Notes: a model not told the origin generated them from the sequence alone. A stretch of DNA of 64,000 nt from Aliidiomarina shirensis (GCF_003987345.1 NZ_PIPP01000002.1:310001-374000); one strand, 5' to 3'; positions 1-9,690 are shown, counted from the stretch's first letter. Program-made: numbers and translations.

Positions 1-44
1 ACGGCGAAATCCTCAGCCGCATCGAATCCATTAAACCCCGGTAG
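1..44 (+). CDS. possible 3' end of a plus-strand gene (partial)
   Basis: Frame 3 is open from base 3 and ends at a TAG at 42-44, giving the tail GEILSRIESIKPR. It would converge on the minus-strand mscS gene, and the palindromes that follow it sit where 3' elements are expected. Only 13 codons are visible, so no family can be named and the frame could be open by chance. Confidence 0.3.
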   Translation, partial: GEILSRIESIKPR

Positions 45-47
45 ACT

Positions 48-199
48 GGCTTGTGGCCATAACAGCTTCATTGCGCTATAAGCACTCCCCTGTCAGAGAC
101 GCCGTAAACCCATCCCTGGGGGCTTGGCTGCCGCATCCATGCGGCAGACACTCTGACAGGGGAATGCTTACATCACAAATGCTGTTACGGCCACAAGCC
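48..199. repeat. large nested inverted repeat, copy 1
   Basis: An outer arm at 48-66 is complementary, with one mismatch, to 181-199. A second pair (80-97 with 151-168) continues the stem. The centre (98-149) holds a core starting GACGCCGTAAACCCATCC and ending in a perfect hairpin (CTGCCGCA...TGCGGCAG, 129-146). The same core recurs at 308-358 in opposite orientation and, diverged, at 59589-59638. The element is probably a dispersed extragenic palindrome that may act as a 3' RNA structure. No coding sequence is evident in it. Confidence 0.75.
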
Positions 200-269
200 T
201 CTGGATATTTCAGCTAAGTTGCTTCGAGTTGTGTTTCGGGGTGGGAGATGTGCGTTGGCGGGGGATGAC

Positions 270-398
270 TAAACGCGGTTTGGGTAGGCTAATTGCTGAT
301 ATCGGGTGTCTGCCGCAGGGATGCGGCAGACAAGCCCCAAGGATGGGTTTACGGCGTCCCGATATTAGCGATTAGCCTGCCCGAACTTTAAGCGTTTA
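270..398. repeat. large nested inverted repeat, copy 2
   Basis: The left arm TAAACGC...GCTGATATCGGG (270-306) pairs imperfectly with 358-398. The centre (308-358) is the reverse complement of the core in copy 1, including the hairpin GTCTGCCGCA/TGCGGCAGAC. The outer arms share no obvious sequence with copy 1 but are equally self-complementary. The rest of 199-454 shows no gene. The element lies between the convergent gene end at 44 and the mscS stop at 455. Confidence 0.75.
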
Positions 399-454
399 GG
401 CGTCCCTGAAAACCATAACCGGCCCCTCAATAAAGCCTCAGCTACAAGGCTCGA

Positions 455-1324
455 TTACTTCTGTTCGAGTTTCTCGGGGTTAACTATGCGGAGTTCGCTT
501 ACTTCGCCTTCTGGGTGGTGTAAGTGTACATCCATTTGTGGGTAAGGAATGCCAATGCCATTTGCATCTAGGGCGTTCTTTATGCGTTCCATGCTATCCC
601 AATACATTGGCCAGTAATCTTCGCTCTTAACCCATGGGCGAACGATGAAATCTACCGAGGAATCGTTCAGCGCGGTAACCGAAACGCGTGGTGCAGGATC
701 TGTTAACATGCGCTCATCCGAGCTAATAACTTCCATCAATACTTCTTTGGTTTTCTTTAAATCAGCATTGTAAGAAACACCAATTACCATATCGACACGG
801 CGAATCGGCTCCTGCGAGAAGTTGGTAATTTCATTCCCGGTAATCCGTGAGTTAGGCACCATCACGATCTTGTTGTCCGGCGTTTTAAGAATGGTAATGA
901 ACAGCTCAATACGTTCTACAGTACCCGCGATACCGCCTGCATCAACATAATCGCCTGATTTGAAAGGGCGATAGATCATGATTAGAACGCCCGAGGCAAA
1001 GTTTGAAAGCGAACCTTGCAGAGCTAAACCTACGGCTAAACCGGCAGCACCCAAGATGGCAATAAACGACGTGGTTTGCACGCCTACATGCGAAAGCGCC
1101 ATTAACAGTGAAGCAATGATGATAATGGTGCGGATGATGCCTGCCATAAAGGAAACTACGGCGTTATCAATTTTGCTTTTATGTAAACGCTTTTTCATGC
1201 CGCTGGTAAGTATGCGTGATATCACGAAACCACCAATAACAATGGCCAGTGCTACTATAAATTTACCCGCAAACAATAAAATTGCTTCTTGGTTTTCAGC
1301 GAGCCAGTTCAGAGCTTGGTCCAT
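455..1324 (-). CDS. mscS: small-conductance mechanosensitive channel, MscS family
   Basis: Inner-membrane channel that opens under membrane tension and releases solutes on hypo-osmotic shock. The 289 residues are close to the usual size (E. coli about 286). Three membrane segments lie in the first 120 residues. The third is the Gly/Ala-rich pore helix (GAAGLAVGLALQGSLSNFAS), followed by the conserved IYRPFKSGDYV loop of the beta domain and a cytoplasmic alpha/beta domain. It starts 34 bases after the gspN stop on the same strand, so it may receive read-through from the gsp operon, although the function is unrelated. The short charged C-terminus (NPEKLEQK) is unremarkable. Confidence 0.9.
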   Translation of the reverse strand: MDQALNWLAENQEAILLFAGKFIVALAIVIGGFVISRILTSGMKKRLHKSKIDNAVVSFMAGIIRTIIIIASLLMALSHVGVQTTSFIAILGAAGLAVGLALQGSLSNFASGVLIMIYRPFKSGDYVDAGGIAGTVERIELFITILKTPDNKIVMVPNSRITGNEITNFSQEPIRRVDMVIGVSYNADLKKTKEVLMEVISSDERMLTDPAPRVSVTALNDSSVDFIVRPWVKSEDYWPMYWDSMERIKNALDANGIGIPYPQMDVHLHHPEGEVSELRIVNPEKLEQK

Positions 1325-1358
1325 ATTTAAATCCTTCTCGATTAAAAAATTTCAAATA

Positions 1359-2105
1359 TTATAGCCGGAAATTAAAATATCTTCGACCTTGGCTATCAGC
1401 CTGCCCAAGCCATTGCAGTAGATCCCGTATTCCCTGCGGTGCTCCGTCTCTTGGCGCAATGCCAATGCGTAGATCGATTCCCGTAGGTGCTACGTTGCCA
1501 TTTACACTTAACCCGAGCAGGTTATCTTCCGGCATTGCTATTGCTATACGGCCTTCACTACATCCTAGATTAGTTTCGTAATCACCAAGGTTTTCCCAAC
1601 GGGCGCCAAATTGAGCTTGTACTTGAACCGCTATCACTTGCCCTACGAGTGCATTACACACAGGGCTACCCAATTCGAAATCGGAAATGCGCATACTTAC
1701 GCCGCCTTGTAGTGGAATTGGCGAAGAAACAGGGCTCAATACCAGTATATTTTCTAAATCCGCCCCAAAACTCGCGTCGCGTACCTTGATTGCATTTGCA
1801 CTCGCTTGAACTTGGGCTTGGCCTTGCAAAATATTATTGGGATGACGGGGAATATCAATATCGGCGGTTGCGCGTAAGCGCACTAAATCAGCGGCTTTCA
1901 AACGCCAGCCTACATCGTGGAAAGATAGACCTTGGCTTTCTACCCGTTCAATCGAACCACGCCAAATGGTGCCGTCAACTCGGCCGATAGTTACATTGTC
2001 TGGAATCGGGGCAAAACCTATAGCTACTTTAGCCGGAAACAGTACGATAAGGCCAATCACATACACCAAAACGATGAGGCTAATCAGCTGCCAGTTTTTT
2101 ATCAT
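1359..2105 (-). CDS. gspN: type II secretion system protein GspN
   Basis: Last gene of the gsp operon. GspN is an accessory inner-membrane protein present only in some T2SS. The sequence has one N-terminal membrane anchor (about residues 8-26, ending LIVLFPAKVA) followed by the typical PDNVTIGRVDGTIWRG start of the periplasmic domain. Two Cys residues in the second half could form a disulfide in the periplasm. The 248 residues match the family size. The gene lies 52 bases after gspM, the largest gap inside the operon. Its function is poorly defined in the family, and the assignment rests on N-terminal similarity and position. Confidence 0.85.
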   Translation of the reverse strand: MIKNWQLISLIVLVYVIGLIVLFPAKVAIGFAPIPDNVTIGRVDGTIWRGSIERVESQGLSFHDVGWRLKAADLVRLRATADIDIPRHPNNILQGQAQVQASANAIKVRDASFGADLENILVLSPVSSPIPLQGGVSMRISDFELGSPVCNALVGQVIAVQVQAQFGARWENLGDYETNLGCSEGRIAIAMPEDNLLGLSVNGNVAPTGIDLRIGIAPRDGAPQGIRDLLQWLGQADSQGRRYFNFRL

Positions 2106-2157
2106 GGAGCTACTCCAGTTATATTGAATGTAGAACTCTGCTCAGTTGCGAGATTTT

Positions 2158-2706
2158 CTAAGCACGAACTAATAACCGCCGTACACGAACTACACCCGCT
2201 TCATTCGTTTCGGAAATATCTATCGCTTCAATTATCACTTGCCGTTCGCTTAGGCGCGCTAAAAATTGAATAAGGCGATTAAAATCGGCTTCGTTAAACA
2301 CCAGCAATAGTGATTCGTTTTGTGGCTGCATACGTGCCACATCAAGCTCAAGTTCATTTGCAAGAGTGGTTACGACGCCGCTTAACTGTGCCGTATTCAC
2401 CGCACCAGGCCCCTGCTGTTGGTTTCCACGGGCCTGCAACACTTGTGCTATTTGCGTTTCTACATAACGCTTGGTGTTGTATTCATTTGCCAAAGCAGCT
2501 TCAGCGCGCATTTCTCGCGCTTGCAACGGTTGCCAAATACCAAACCACAAAATAGCGAGCGCAATCACAACAACCATTACCTGCAGCATTTTTTGTTCGC
2601 GAGGCTGTAAACGCTGCCAACGTTGTAATGCTTGTACTTTCGCTTTTGTGAGCTGCGGTTCGGTTTTCTGACGGAGAGGCGCTACCCATTGTTTAAACTT
2701 ACTCAT
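2158..2706 (-). CDS. gspM: type II secretion system protein GspM
   Basis: Inner-membrane platform protein that pairs with GspL. A basic cytoplasmic N-terminus carries the LQPREQKMLQ motif typical of GspM. One membrane helix follows (about 43-62, VMVVVIALAILWFGIWQPL), then a coiled-coil stretch and a small ferredoxin-like periplasmic domain. The length is 182 residues. The ATG overlaps the gspL stop by four bases, suggesting translational coupling with its partner. Identity is well supported by order between gspL and gspN. Confidence 0.9.
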   Translation of the reverse strand: MSKFKQWVAPLRQKTEPQLTKAKVQALQRWQRLQPREQKMLQVMVVVIALAILWFGIWQPLQAREMRAEAALANEYNTKRYVETQIAQVLQARGNQQQGPGAVNTAQLSGVVTTLANELELDVARMQPQNESLLLVFNEADFNRLIQFLARLSERQVIIEAIDISETNEAGVVRVRRLLVRA

Positions 2707-3905
2707 ACACCCACCCTAACGATAATCGTGCCATTGATCTGGCCACCTCGGCTGGTAAGTTGTCCTTGATCTACTTCCAAATTCTGTTCCCGCGCAATTC
2801 TAGAAAACTGCTCAAATGATTGAAAGTTCTCACCGTTAGCCTGCATTCGTAGCTCGCCTTGAGTATGATCATACTGCAGCATGGTAAGTTCGATAGGTAC
2901 GCCATTAAATGCTGGTTTTAATTGCTCAAGTATCCGTAGCACTTGGCCAGGGTCACCCGCACCAGACGCTCCTACTTGTTGCGCAAGCTGGCTGCGAATA
3001 TCAACAATTCGTGTACTCTCAGGAAAGGTTTGCTGATAAAGCCGCTCATATTGCGTTTTCACAAGCGCGGCTTCTCTTTCTAACTCAACAACACCCATCC
3101 ATTCATTCACCAACAAAACCGCCATAAAAATAGCAGCAGCAATACCTGGGAACTTCCAATGGCTATAATCACTTGAACCACCCGAATGCAGCTGATAATC
3201 GCCCTGCAATATGTTTACACCTCGCGCATGTTCGCCAACCGCGAGTTGCAAAGGCAGTGCTGGATCGTGTGCAATTAACGGTGCCGGCGGTTGCGGCCAC
3301 TCAATTTCGCCATAAGCCGAAATTTCAGTGAGCACTTCGTGTTCTTCCGGTTGCATACCCATTGCTAATTCGGGCTCAAGAACAATCCCACGCCAAGCAT
3401 CCTGCCGAATAACCCACTCTTTGCCGAACGCGCCTGGAAATGCAGCCATGCTCCAAACATTTTCCTGCAACGGTAATAAAAATATATCAGGGTAAATCGC
3501 TGTGGTATGTAAGCCTGCGCCAGCTAGTTGGCTTAGCCAACGCTCTACTTGATCACGACGCACAACAAAAACAGGAATTGGACTTTCTTTGGTGAGTACT
3601 TCTGGCCAGAAAAAATGTAGCTGATCGATATCTTCCGCAATCTCATCTTCGAGCGCATACGGAATCACGCGATCGAGGTGACGCCGAGATTTTGCCGGTA
3701 ACTCGACTTGGTGAAAGCCAATAGCCGCCGAGCTCACATAAACACGCAACGATCGATTCTGTGCTTTCTCGCTCAACTCATTGAGCTGCGCTATATCGCT
3801 AAGCTCGCCGCTAGCAACTACATGGGCTTCATCGCTGTGCCAAACTAACCAGCTCACTGGGCCTGTTGCCCCAGCTGGTAAGCGAATAATTAATTGTTCA
3901 TTCAT
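2703..3905 (-). CDS. gspL: type II secretion system protein GspL
   Basis: Bitopic inner-membrane protein that recruits the GspE ATPase through its actin-like cytoplasmic domain and binds GspM in the periplasm. The cytoplasmic part (about 1-250) includes the conserved VIPYALEDEIAEDIDQLHFF stretch. One membrane helix lies at about 255-275, followed by a periplasmic ferredoxin-like domain. I choose the ATG at 3905 (MNEQLIIRLP, 400 residues). A GGAGG lies 11 bases upstream, and the start overlaps the end of gspK by eight bases. A longer upstream extension of 12 residues is possible but has no family support. Confidence 0.9.
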   Translation of the reverse strand: MNEQLIIRLPAGATGPVSWLVWHSDEAHVVASGELSDIAQLNELSEKAQNRSLRVYVSSAAIGFHQVELPAKSRRHLDRVIPYALEDEIAEDIDQLHFFWPEVLTKESPIPVFVVRRDQVERWLSQLAGAGLHTTAIYPDIFLLPLQENVWSMAAFPGAFGKEWVIRQDAWRGIVLEPELAMGMQPEEHEVLTEISAYGEIEWPQPPAPLIAHDPALPLQLAVGEHARGVNILQGDYQLHSGGSSDYSHWKFPGIAAAIFMAVLLVNEWMGVVELEREAALVKTQYERLYQQTFPESTRIVDIRSQLAQQVGASGAGDPGQVLRILEQLKPAFNGVPIELTMLQYDHTQGELRMQANGENFQSFEQFSRIAREQNLEVDQGQLTSRGGQINGTIIVRVGV

Positions 3906-4902
3906 CTTGTTCGTATCCTCCACGGGACCGATGCAATACATGGGCAGAGCCGTTTAAAATGCGCAATTGGCTAAATCCGTAATACTCAAGATCACCATAT
4001 TGCACTTGTGCCTGCAATTCAAAATAACTACTTGTTACGGTAAGCTGATCCAATTCATTTAACGTTGTGCCACTACCCACTAAATTCTGAATCTCACCTT
4101 GTTGCCGAATGGCATCTACATCGGCATAACCATCTTCCGGACGAGCGCTTAAAAGCCCCTGCGCGGCATTGATATCAAGTTGCCCGCGAAAAAATGCCAT
4201 CACGATTTCAGGCTGGGTTTCGCTTACCGTATTCAAATTGAGTTGCCATTCCGTTACTGCTGGAATCACACATACATAAGGCTTTATTAGCTGATAAACA
4301 TCACGGCTATAACCTACTATCTGACGCAATTCAGAGATGTGCGAAAGCAGATTATTACCCGCCTGATAAGGTTGCGCGAGCGATTCGTAATCCGGATCTT
4401 CAGCACCCAATGAACTATGTAATTCGCTATTTTTATCAAGCCAATCAATCAAGGTACTGCTTAACCGCTCAGCAGTAAATTCATCTATCTCTAGGGCTGC
4501 CAACAATGCGCGATACTGCTCTTGCGCCAACAAAAACTGAGCATTGCTTGGATCGTCCGTGTACAAACTATTCAGGTTAAAGCAACTATGCAAATCACGA
4601 ATTCGCCCGGCAATTAAGCCCCCGCGAACCGGATACGGCCCCTGTTGCGTAGCCCAATTCTGCCCTAAATTCGTGTGCCCATCGGCTTCCCGAAGCTCAA
4701 GCAGTAGAACTTGCCGCACTAGCGCCTCTGCACTCATCCAATGCCAATAGGCTTGTTCGGCATAATCACTACTGGCAATTCGAGCCACTTGTACTCGCAA
4801 ACGGCTACTCATTTGCATGGCTAAAACAGCAACTAAGGCTACTACCAATAAAACAGTAATAATGGCGAACCCACGTGGTTGCGAGTGCGAACGAAACTTC
4901 AT
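3898..4902 (-). CDS. gspK: type II secretion minor pseudopilin GspK
   Basis: Large minor pseudopilin that caps the pseudopilus tip together with GspI and GspJ. The prepilin leader ends RG before FAIITVLLVVALVAV. Position +5 is Thr rather than Glu, which is the normal exception for GspK. The 334 residues contain the large alpha-helical insert typical of the family, with conserved patterns such as FNLNSLY and LIDWLDKN. Leader processing needs a prepilin peptidase (GspO/PilD), which is not in this window. The start overlaps the gspJ stop by four bases. Confidence 0.92.
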   Translation of the reverse strand: MKFRSHSQPRGFAIITVLLVVALVAVLAMQMSSRLRVQVARIASSDYAEQAYWHWMSAEALVRQVLLLELREADGHTNLGQNWATQQGPYPVRGGLIAGRIRDLHSCFNLNSLYTDDPSNAQFLLAQEQYRALLAALEIDEFTAERLSSTLIDWLDKNSELHSSLGAEDPDYESLAQPYQAGNNLLSHISELRQIVGYSRDVYQLIKPYVCVIPAVTEWQLNLNTVSETQPEIVMAFFRGQLDINAAQGLLSARPEDGYADVDAIRQQGEIQNLVGSGTTLNELDQLTVTSSYFELQAQVQYGDLEYYGFSQLRILNGSAHVLHRSRGGYEQDE

Positions 4903-5513
4903 GGCAGCGCCTCTGGCTTATCGCCCGAGGTAAGCAACCAGCGTTCAATCACGCCATAACTTTCAAGTTCAATACGCACAACCACAAGATCAGGAAAACG
5001 ATTCGGTTGATCCCAAGTATCGTGATCCTCGCCTGCATCCTGAAAACTTACTTCCAAAGATTCCACACCAGTGAGCAAATCTTGCACTATTTGGTCACCG
5101 CTAACATCATCTACAAACGGCCGGTAAACGCGCTGTAAAACACCCTCACGAACCCGATAAACAACGGGCTGTAACTCACTGCGGGGCAACATCATATCGG
5201 GGTTACTCCAGCCTGCCCGTACAAAAGCTAAGCCACCACTATCACTATCGATCAAATCCGCGTCGTTACTTATATAAAAATTCCGACCTTCCTCCGGGAG
5301 TGCGCGCACCTGCCGAATTACCATCTGCCGTACATCGCGGTCTAGGGTTACCATCGCGAACTGCAACTCACTCAGTTGCTCGTGACGCGCCTTGCTCACG
5401 CGCTCTGAATCTAACATTTGTGAAAGCACCATAGCGCTTACCAAACCAATGATGGCAAGAATGGCCATTGCCACCATCACTTCGATTAACGTAAATCCGC
5501 GCGCTTTTTGCAT
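4899..5513 (-). CDS. gspJ: type II secretion minor pseudopilin GspJ
   Basis: Minor pseudopilin of the tip complex with GspI and GspK. The leader MQKARG precedes FTLIEVMVAMAILAI, with Glu at +5 of the mature protein. The 204 residues match the family, and the segment with LDRDVRQMVIRQVR is typical of GspJ. It overlaps gspI by one base upstream and gspK by four bases downstream, so the tip-complex genes are tightly coupled. Confidence 0.92.
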   Translation of the reverse strand: MQKARGFTLIEVMVAMAILAIIGLVSAMVLSQMLDSERVSKARHEQLSELQFAMVTLDRDVRQMVIRQVRALPEEGRNFYISNDADLIDSDSGGLAFVRAGWSNPDMMLPRSELQPVVYRVREGVLQRVYRPFVDDVSGDQIVQDLLTGVESLEVSFQDAGEDHDTWDQPNRFPDLVVVRIELESYGVIERWLLTSGDKPEALP

Positions 5514-5887
5514 TAGCGCCGCCCCACGTAGGAACTTAGTTCAGCCACAACAGGTCCATCTTCCCGCTCACGAACCATAACCGTTACTTCACGCAAATCA
5601 TCCGTAACGGTTTCTAATACTCGTTGTTCCCAAAACCATTGCTTACCCGCCATTTCAACGCTGCCAGTTTTTTCGTTTTTTGGGGGCCAATCTTCTTTAT
5701 CGCTGTTCCCGTGTACTTGCGCTAAGCGGTTACTGGCTACTTGTTGGGCAAAATAACGCGTTTCAAGAATGCTGGTACTGCGTAATTGTTCGGTAGCAAC
5801 ATTCAGAGCTGCAAGCGCGGCAATTGAAAAAATCACCAGCGCAAACATGGTTTCTACTAATGTAAACCCTCGGTTTGCAGCTACCAC
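5513..5887 (-). CDS. gspI: type II secretion minor pseudopilin GspI
   Basis: Minor pseudopilin that nucleates assembly of the pseudopilus tip with GspJ and GspK. The leader MVAANRG precedes FTLVETMFALVIFSI, with Glu at +5. Length 124 residues, as expected. The start is GTG at 5887, inside the end of gspH (seven-base overlap). The conserved ATEQLRS...FAQQVASNRLAQV region follows the helix. Confidence 0.92.
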   Translation of the reverse strand: MVAANRGFTLVETMFALVIFSIAALAALNVATEQLRSTSILETRYFAQQVASNRLAQVHGNSDKEDWPPKNEKTGSVEMAGKQWFWEQRVLETVTDDLREVTVMVREREDGPVVAELSSYVGRR

Positions 5888-6438
5888 CGCCCGCGCTCCT
5901 CCAGCTTTAACTGAATACCGCTGCGGCCATCAACCGCAAATACCGAAGCGTTCATATCAGTACCACTAAATACGAGCGTAAACGGAACAAACTCAGTGCT
6001 TTCAAAGATCAAGATAGTTGGCCGTGGCACTTCTTCATCTGGATTTTCCCGGCGCACATCACGGCCGAAGATCGAATCACGATCATCTTCCATATTGTCT
6101 AACAAGCGAAAATCGCCCATTTCAAGTTCGAGGGCTACCAGTTCCGGCGCCGTTACTGGGGCAAGTGGTGCTTCCGTTTGCAGTTGCCATTTTTGCTCGT
6201 GCCAACGATAAAACTTGTAGCTGTTGCCAGTAACTTCTATGCCATAAACATAGTTACGCAATAACGCTTGCTCGCGGGCATGGTGAATTTGCTGCAAAAA
6301 CTGCTGTGCCGAATCTTCAGCCGTATTTCCGAACCGTTGGCTTGGTAAATTCAGTACAACTACCATAGCGGCGACGCCAATAATTAAAATGGTCATCATC
6401 ACTTCAATTAAGGTGAAGCCGCGGTCGGTTTTAGCCAT
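5881..6438 (-). CDS. gspH: type II secretion minor pseudopilin GspH
   Basis: Minor pseudopilin linking the tip complex to the GspG filament. The leader MAKTDRG precedes FTLIEVMMTILIIGV, with Glu at +5. I choose the ATG at 6438 (185 residues) because it gives a normal short prepilin leader eight bases after gspG. An upstream start would add 13 residues and overlap gspG. The C-terminal domain is the usual GspH beta-sandwich with a typical long variable middle. Confidence 0.9.
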   Translation of the reverse strand: MAKTDRGFTLIEVMMTILIIGVAAMVVVLNLPSQRFGNTAEDSAQQFLQQIHHAREQALLRNYVYGIEVTGNSYKFYRWHEQKWQLQTEAPLAPVTAPELVALELEMGDFRLLDNMEDDRDSIFGRDVRRENPDEEVPRPTILIFESTEFVPFTLVFSGTDMNASVFAVDGRSGIQLKLEERGRW

Positions 6439-6446
6439 ACAACTGA

Positions 6447-6884
6447 TTAGTTCTCTTCTCGATCGTGCATATTCCAATTGCCAATATCATCTTCGGTACC
6501 GGGCTGCCCATCTGGCCCCACACTAAAAATATCAAAACGGCCATTTTGCCCAGGGCTCAACAACCGATACTCATTTCCCCACGGATCGGCTGGCAATCGG
6601 CGAATATAACCGGCTTCTGGATAGCTACGTGGCTGAGGGTCACCCTGAGGCTTCGTTACCAGCGCTTCCAATCCCTGCTCTGTTGTGGGGTACACTCCAT
6701 TTTCAGCACTGTACATCACCATCGCATTTTCGAGGGCCGTGATATCAGAAATAGCTTTCTGCATGTCGGCCCGCTCTCGTTGGCCTAAAAATTGCGGTAC
6801 AACTAATGTCGCCAGAACGCCTAAAATCACGATGACCACCATCATCTCAACCATAGTGAAGCCACTTTGATGATTATTTTTCAT
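6447..6884 (-). CDS. gspG: type II secretion major pseudopilin GspG
   Basis: Major subunit of the periplasmic pseudopilus that pushes substrates through the secretin. The leader MKNNHQSG precedes FTMVEMMVVIVILGVLA, with Glu at +5. The YPTTEQGLEALV and LPADPWGNEY motifs and the C-terminal GPDGQPGTEDDIGNW calcium-binding loop are diagnostic. The ATG at 6884 has an AGGTGGG ribosome site five bases upstream. An in-frame GTG at 6893 is a weaker alternative start, three residues longer, that would overlap gspF. Confidence 0.95.
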   Translation of the reverse strand: MKNNHQSGFTMVEMMVVIVILGVLATLVVPQFLGQRERADMQKAISDITALENAMVMYSAENGVYPTTEQGLEALVTKPQGDPQPRSYPEAGYIRRLPADPWGNEYRLLSPGQNGRFDIFSVGPDGQPGTEDDIGNWNMHDREEN

Positions 6885-6885
6885 T

Positions 6886-8106
6886 TTACCCACCTGCTAT
6901 TGTGTTAAGCGCTAATATTGGCAGCATGACTGCCAATACAATAAATAAAACTACAAATGCCATTGTTACAATGAGCAATGGCTCGAAAACTTTTAAAGAT
7001 ATGTTCACCACTGCGGAAAACTCATTGTCTTGATTATCTGCGCAGCGACGCAGCATTTGTTCTAATTCACCACTTTTCTCACCTGCCGCTATCATGTGTA
7101 ACATCATCGGAGGAAATAGCTTACTATCGGCTAGAGCCGCCCGTAAACTGCTTCCTTCGCGTACCCGATCAGAGGCAATTTCGACAACTTCACGCATCCG
7201 CAAATTACCTAATACCGAACCGGAAATTCGCAAACCCTCTAAGAGTGGTACAGCCGAAGCTGCGAGAATACTCAATGTACGAGCAAACCGGGAAGTATTC
7301 ACAGTACGCGCAAGATTTCCAATAAACGGCATATGTAGCAATCGTTTGTGCACCATGTAGCGATACTTTTCAATCTGTAGTAGGCGCTTCACCGTAATAA
7401 AGGCAATGATAAACGCGAGCAATATGAAAATACCGTAGCTACTTAACACATCGCTGATCACGATAAGAATTTGCGTAATCAGGGGTAATTCTTCACCTAG
7501 GCTATCAAACTGCTCAACAATTTGCGGAACCACCACCGCTAAAAGAAACGCCACAACACCAAAGGCAACAACTGAAAGAACAATCGGATAAATCGCCGCT
7601 TGCGTAATTTGGCTATTCATCGCTTGCCGCTGTTCGGTGTAATCTGCCAACCGATTTAGTACTTCATCCAAATGGCCCGATTTCTCACCCGCGCCCACCA
7701 TGGCACAAAACAAATCATCAAAAACGCCGGGGAAATCACGCATACCCTCGGCCAAACTGTACCCTTCCACCACTCGGCTACGAACCGACATCAACATCTT
7801 TTGCAACCGCGGCTTATCTGTTTGTTCGGCCACCGCCAGCAAAGCCTGTTCAATCGGTAAAGCGGCTTCAACGAGGGTAGCGAGCTGGCGCGTAATCAGC
7901 GCCAAATCATGGGTTTTGATTTTTCTTTGGAAAAGTGAACGTTTGCGCGAGGTACCTTTTTCTTCAGCGCTCGCTGCTTCCACACTGAGTGGCAATAGCC
8001 CCAACTCTCGCAATTGCGCACGAATTTGCCGCTCGGTATCAGCCTCGAGAACGCCGGTTTTCTTGGCACCTTGCTTATCCAAAGCCTCATAGGAATACGC
8101 TGGCAT
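6886..8106 (-). CDS. gspF: type II secretion inner-membrane platform protein GspF
   Basis: Polytopic inner-membrane protein of the assembly platform, coupling the GspE motor to pseudopilus growth. The 406 residues hold two repeated GspF cytoplasmic domains (about 70-195 and 270-395). Each has the conserved pattern around LATLVEAALPIEQAL and LSILAASAVPLLEGL. Membrane helices follow each repeat. The N-terminal MPAYSYEALD is typical. The gene sits three bases after gspE. Confidence 0.95.
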   Translation of the reverse strand: MPAYSYEALDKQGAKKTGVLEADTERQIRAQLRELGLLPLSVEAASAEEKGTSRKRSLFQRKIKTHDLALITRQLATLVEAALPIEQALLAVAEQTDKPRLQKMLMSVRSRVVEGYSLAEGMRDFPGVFDDLFCAMVGAGEKSGHLDEVLNRLADYTEQRQAMNSQITQAAIYPIVLSVVAFGVVAFLLAVVVPQIVEQFDSLGEELPLITQILIVISDVLSSYGIFILLAFIIAFITVKRLLQIEKYRYMVHKRLLHMPFIGNLARTVNTSRFARTLSILAASAVPLLEGLRISGSVLGNLRMREVVEIASDRVREGSSLRAALADSKLFPPMMLHMIAAGEKSGELEQMLRRCADNQDNEFSAVVNISLKVFEPLLIVTMAFVVLFIVLAVMLPILALNTIAGG

Positions 8107-8109
8107 CGC

Positions 8110-9690
8110 TTATTCCTCGCGAGTAACGCGGAGGACTTCCTCAAGCGTAGTTTTGCCGGCGATAATTTTATCGCGGCCATCTTGACGAATTCCTGGCGTG
8201 TTTGTTCTTATATACCGCTCGATAGCTTGTTCGCCATGGCCGTTATGCACTAATTCCCGCACTTTATCATCAACCACCAGCATCTCGTGAATACCCGTTC
8301 GGCCACGATACCCGGTGTGATTGCATTTCTCACAACCCCGAGGGCTATAAATTTCCGGTGGATTATCTGCGCTTACACCGAGTAATTCGCATTCTTCCGC
8401 GCTTGCTACATGTAGCTGCCGGCAATCCTTACACAAAGTACGCACTAGGCGCTGTGATAACACGGCCAATAAACTCGAGGATAATAAGAATGGTTCGATA
8501 CCCATATCTTCTAAACGGGTTATAGCGCCTGCCGCGGTATTCGTGTGCAATGTTGATAACACTAAGTGGCCCGTTAATGAAGCTTGCACGGCGATTTGTG
8601 CCGTTTCGCCATCACGAATCTCACCCACCATCACCACGTCGGGATCTTGCCGTAAGATCGCACGTAATCCGCGAGCAAAGGTCATATCAACCCTAGGGTT
8701 AACCTGCATTTGCCCAACCCCTTCAAGGGCGTACTCGATAGGATCTTCTACCGTGAGAATATTGCGATCTTTGGTATTAATTTCAGAAAGACCCGCGTAG
8801 AGCGTGGTACTTTTACCTGAACCCGTTGGCCCCGTAACCAAAATAATGCCATGCGGCTTATTAATTAAACTCGAGAAAATAGTGCGGTTTGCATCGGTCA
8901 TGCCGAGCTCGGTTAAATCAAGTTGCGCGTTGTTCTTATCTAACAAGCGCAACACCGCTCGCTCGCCATGGCTTGATGGCATAGTAGACACACGCACATC
9001 TACCGCTCTACCCGCAATTAACAACGAGATACGGCCATCTTGTGGCAAACGTTTCTCGGCGATATCTAACTGTGCCATAACCTTAATACGAGATACTAAC
9101 AGGCTCGCCAGTTTTCGATGTGGCCGCAATATTTCGCGCAGCACACCATCGATACGAAACCGAATGACCAAATCTTTTTCGAACGTTTCGATGTGGATAT
9201 CTGAAGCGCCTTCCTTGATAGCTTCGCTCAACATCGCGTTAATCAATTTGATAATAGGTGCATCATCTTCGCTATCGAGCAGATCTTCCGTTTGCGGTAA
9301 CTCTTCGGCTAATGAAAATAAGTTCACCTCGTTACCGATATCTTCCATGAGCTGCTTCGCTTCCGAAGAATCGCGTTGGTAAGCTTGGCTTAACAACACT
9401 TCAAAATCTTGCGTAGTATGCGCCTGTACTTTGAATGGTTTACCAAGCAAACGCCGCACTTCATGCAAGGTTTGTGGGCTCGGCTGGCTGCGGCTATTTA
9501 AAACCGGCTGGTCATTTTGATACGTGAGTACAACGCCATAGCGCTTGGCAAAAGCATAAGGTACACGTTTGTGCCCTCCTGCAGCTGATGCTGCCGGTGC
9601 TTCAGTAATCTGTTCATCGGGTAGCTGTTGAATGGCATCACTAGTAGCCTTTGAAATACCCGCTACCGGTGATGCTTGCTGTTCGCTCAT
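8110..9690 (-). CDS. gspE: type II secretion ATPase GspE
   Basis: Cytoplasmic hexameric ATPase that powers pseudopilus assembly through GspL and GspF. Walker A is GPTGSGKST (about 288-296). The Asp box and Walker B ([13 protein letters not shown]) follow, and then the zinc-binding tetracysteine CKDC...CEKC, which is needed in most GspE proteins. The N-terminal 45 residues are a low-complexity Ala/Pro/Gln-rich extension before the GspL-binding domain, making the protein (526 residues) somewhat longer than many homologues. It overlaps gspD by four bases. Confidence 0.96.
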   Translation of the reverse strand: MSEQQASPVAGISKATSDAIQQLPDEQITEAPAASAAGGHKRVPYAFAKRYGVVLTYQNDQPVLNSRSQPSPQTLHEVRRLLGKPFKVQAHTTQDFEVLLSQAYQRDSSEAKQLMEDIGNEVNLFSLAEELPQTEDLLDSEDDAPIIKLINAMLSEAIKEGASDIHIETFEKDLVIRFRIDGVLREILRPHRKLASLLVSRIKVMAQLDIAEKRLPQDGRISLLIAGRAVDVRVSTMPSSHGERAVLRLLDKNNAQLDLTELGMTDANRTIFSSLINKPHGIILVTGPTGSGKSTTLYAGLSEINTKDRNILTVEDPIEYALEGVGQMQVNPRVDMTFARGLRAILRQDPDVVMVGEIRDGETAQIAVQASLTGHLVLSTLHTNTAAGAITRLEDMGIEPFLLSSSLLAVLSQRLVRTLCKDCRQLHVASAEECELLGVSADNPPEIYSPRGCEKCNHTGYRGRTGIHEMLVVDDKVRELVHNGHGEQAIERYIRTNTPGIRQDGRDKIIAGKTTLEEVLRVTREE

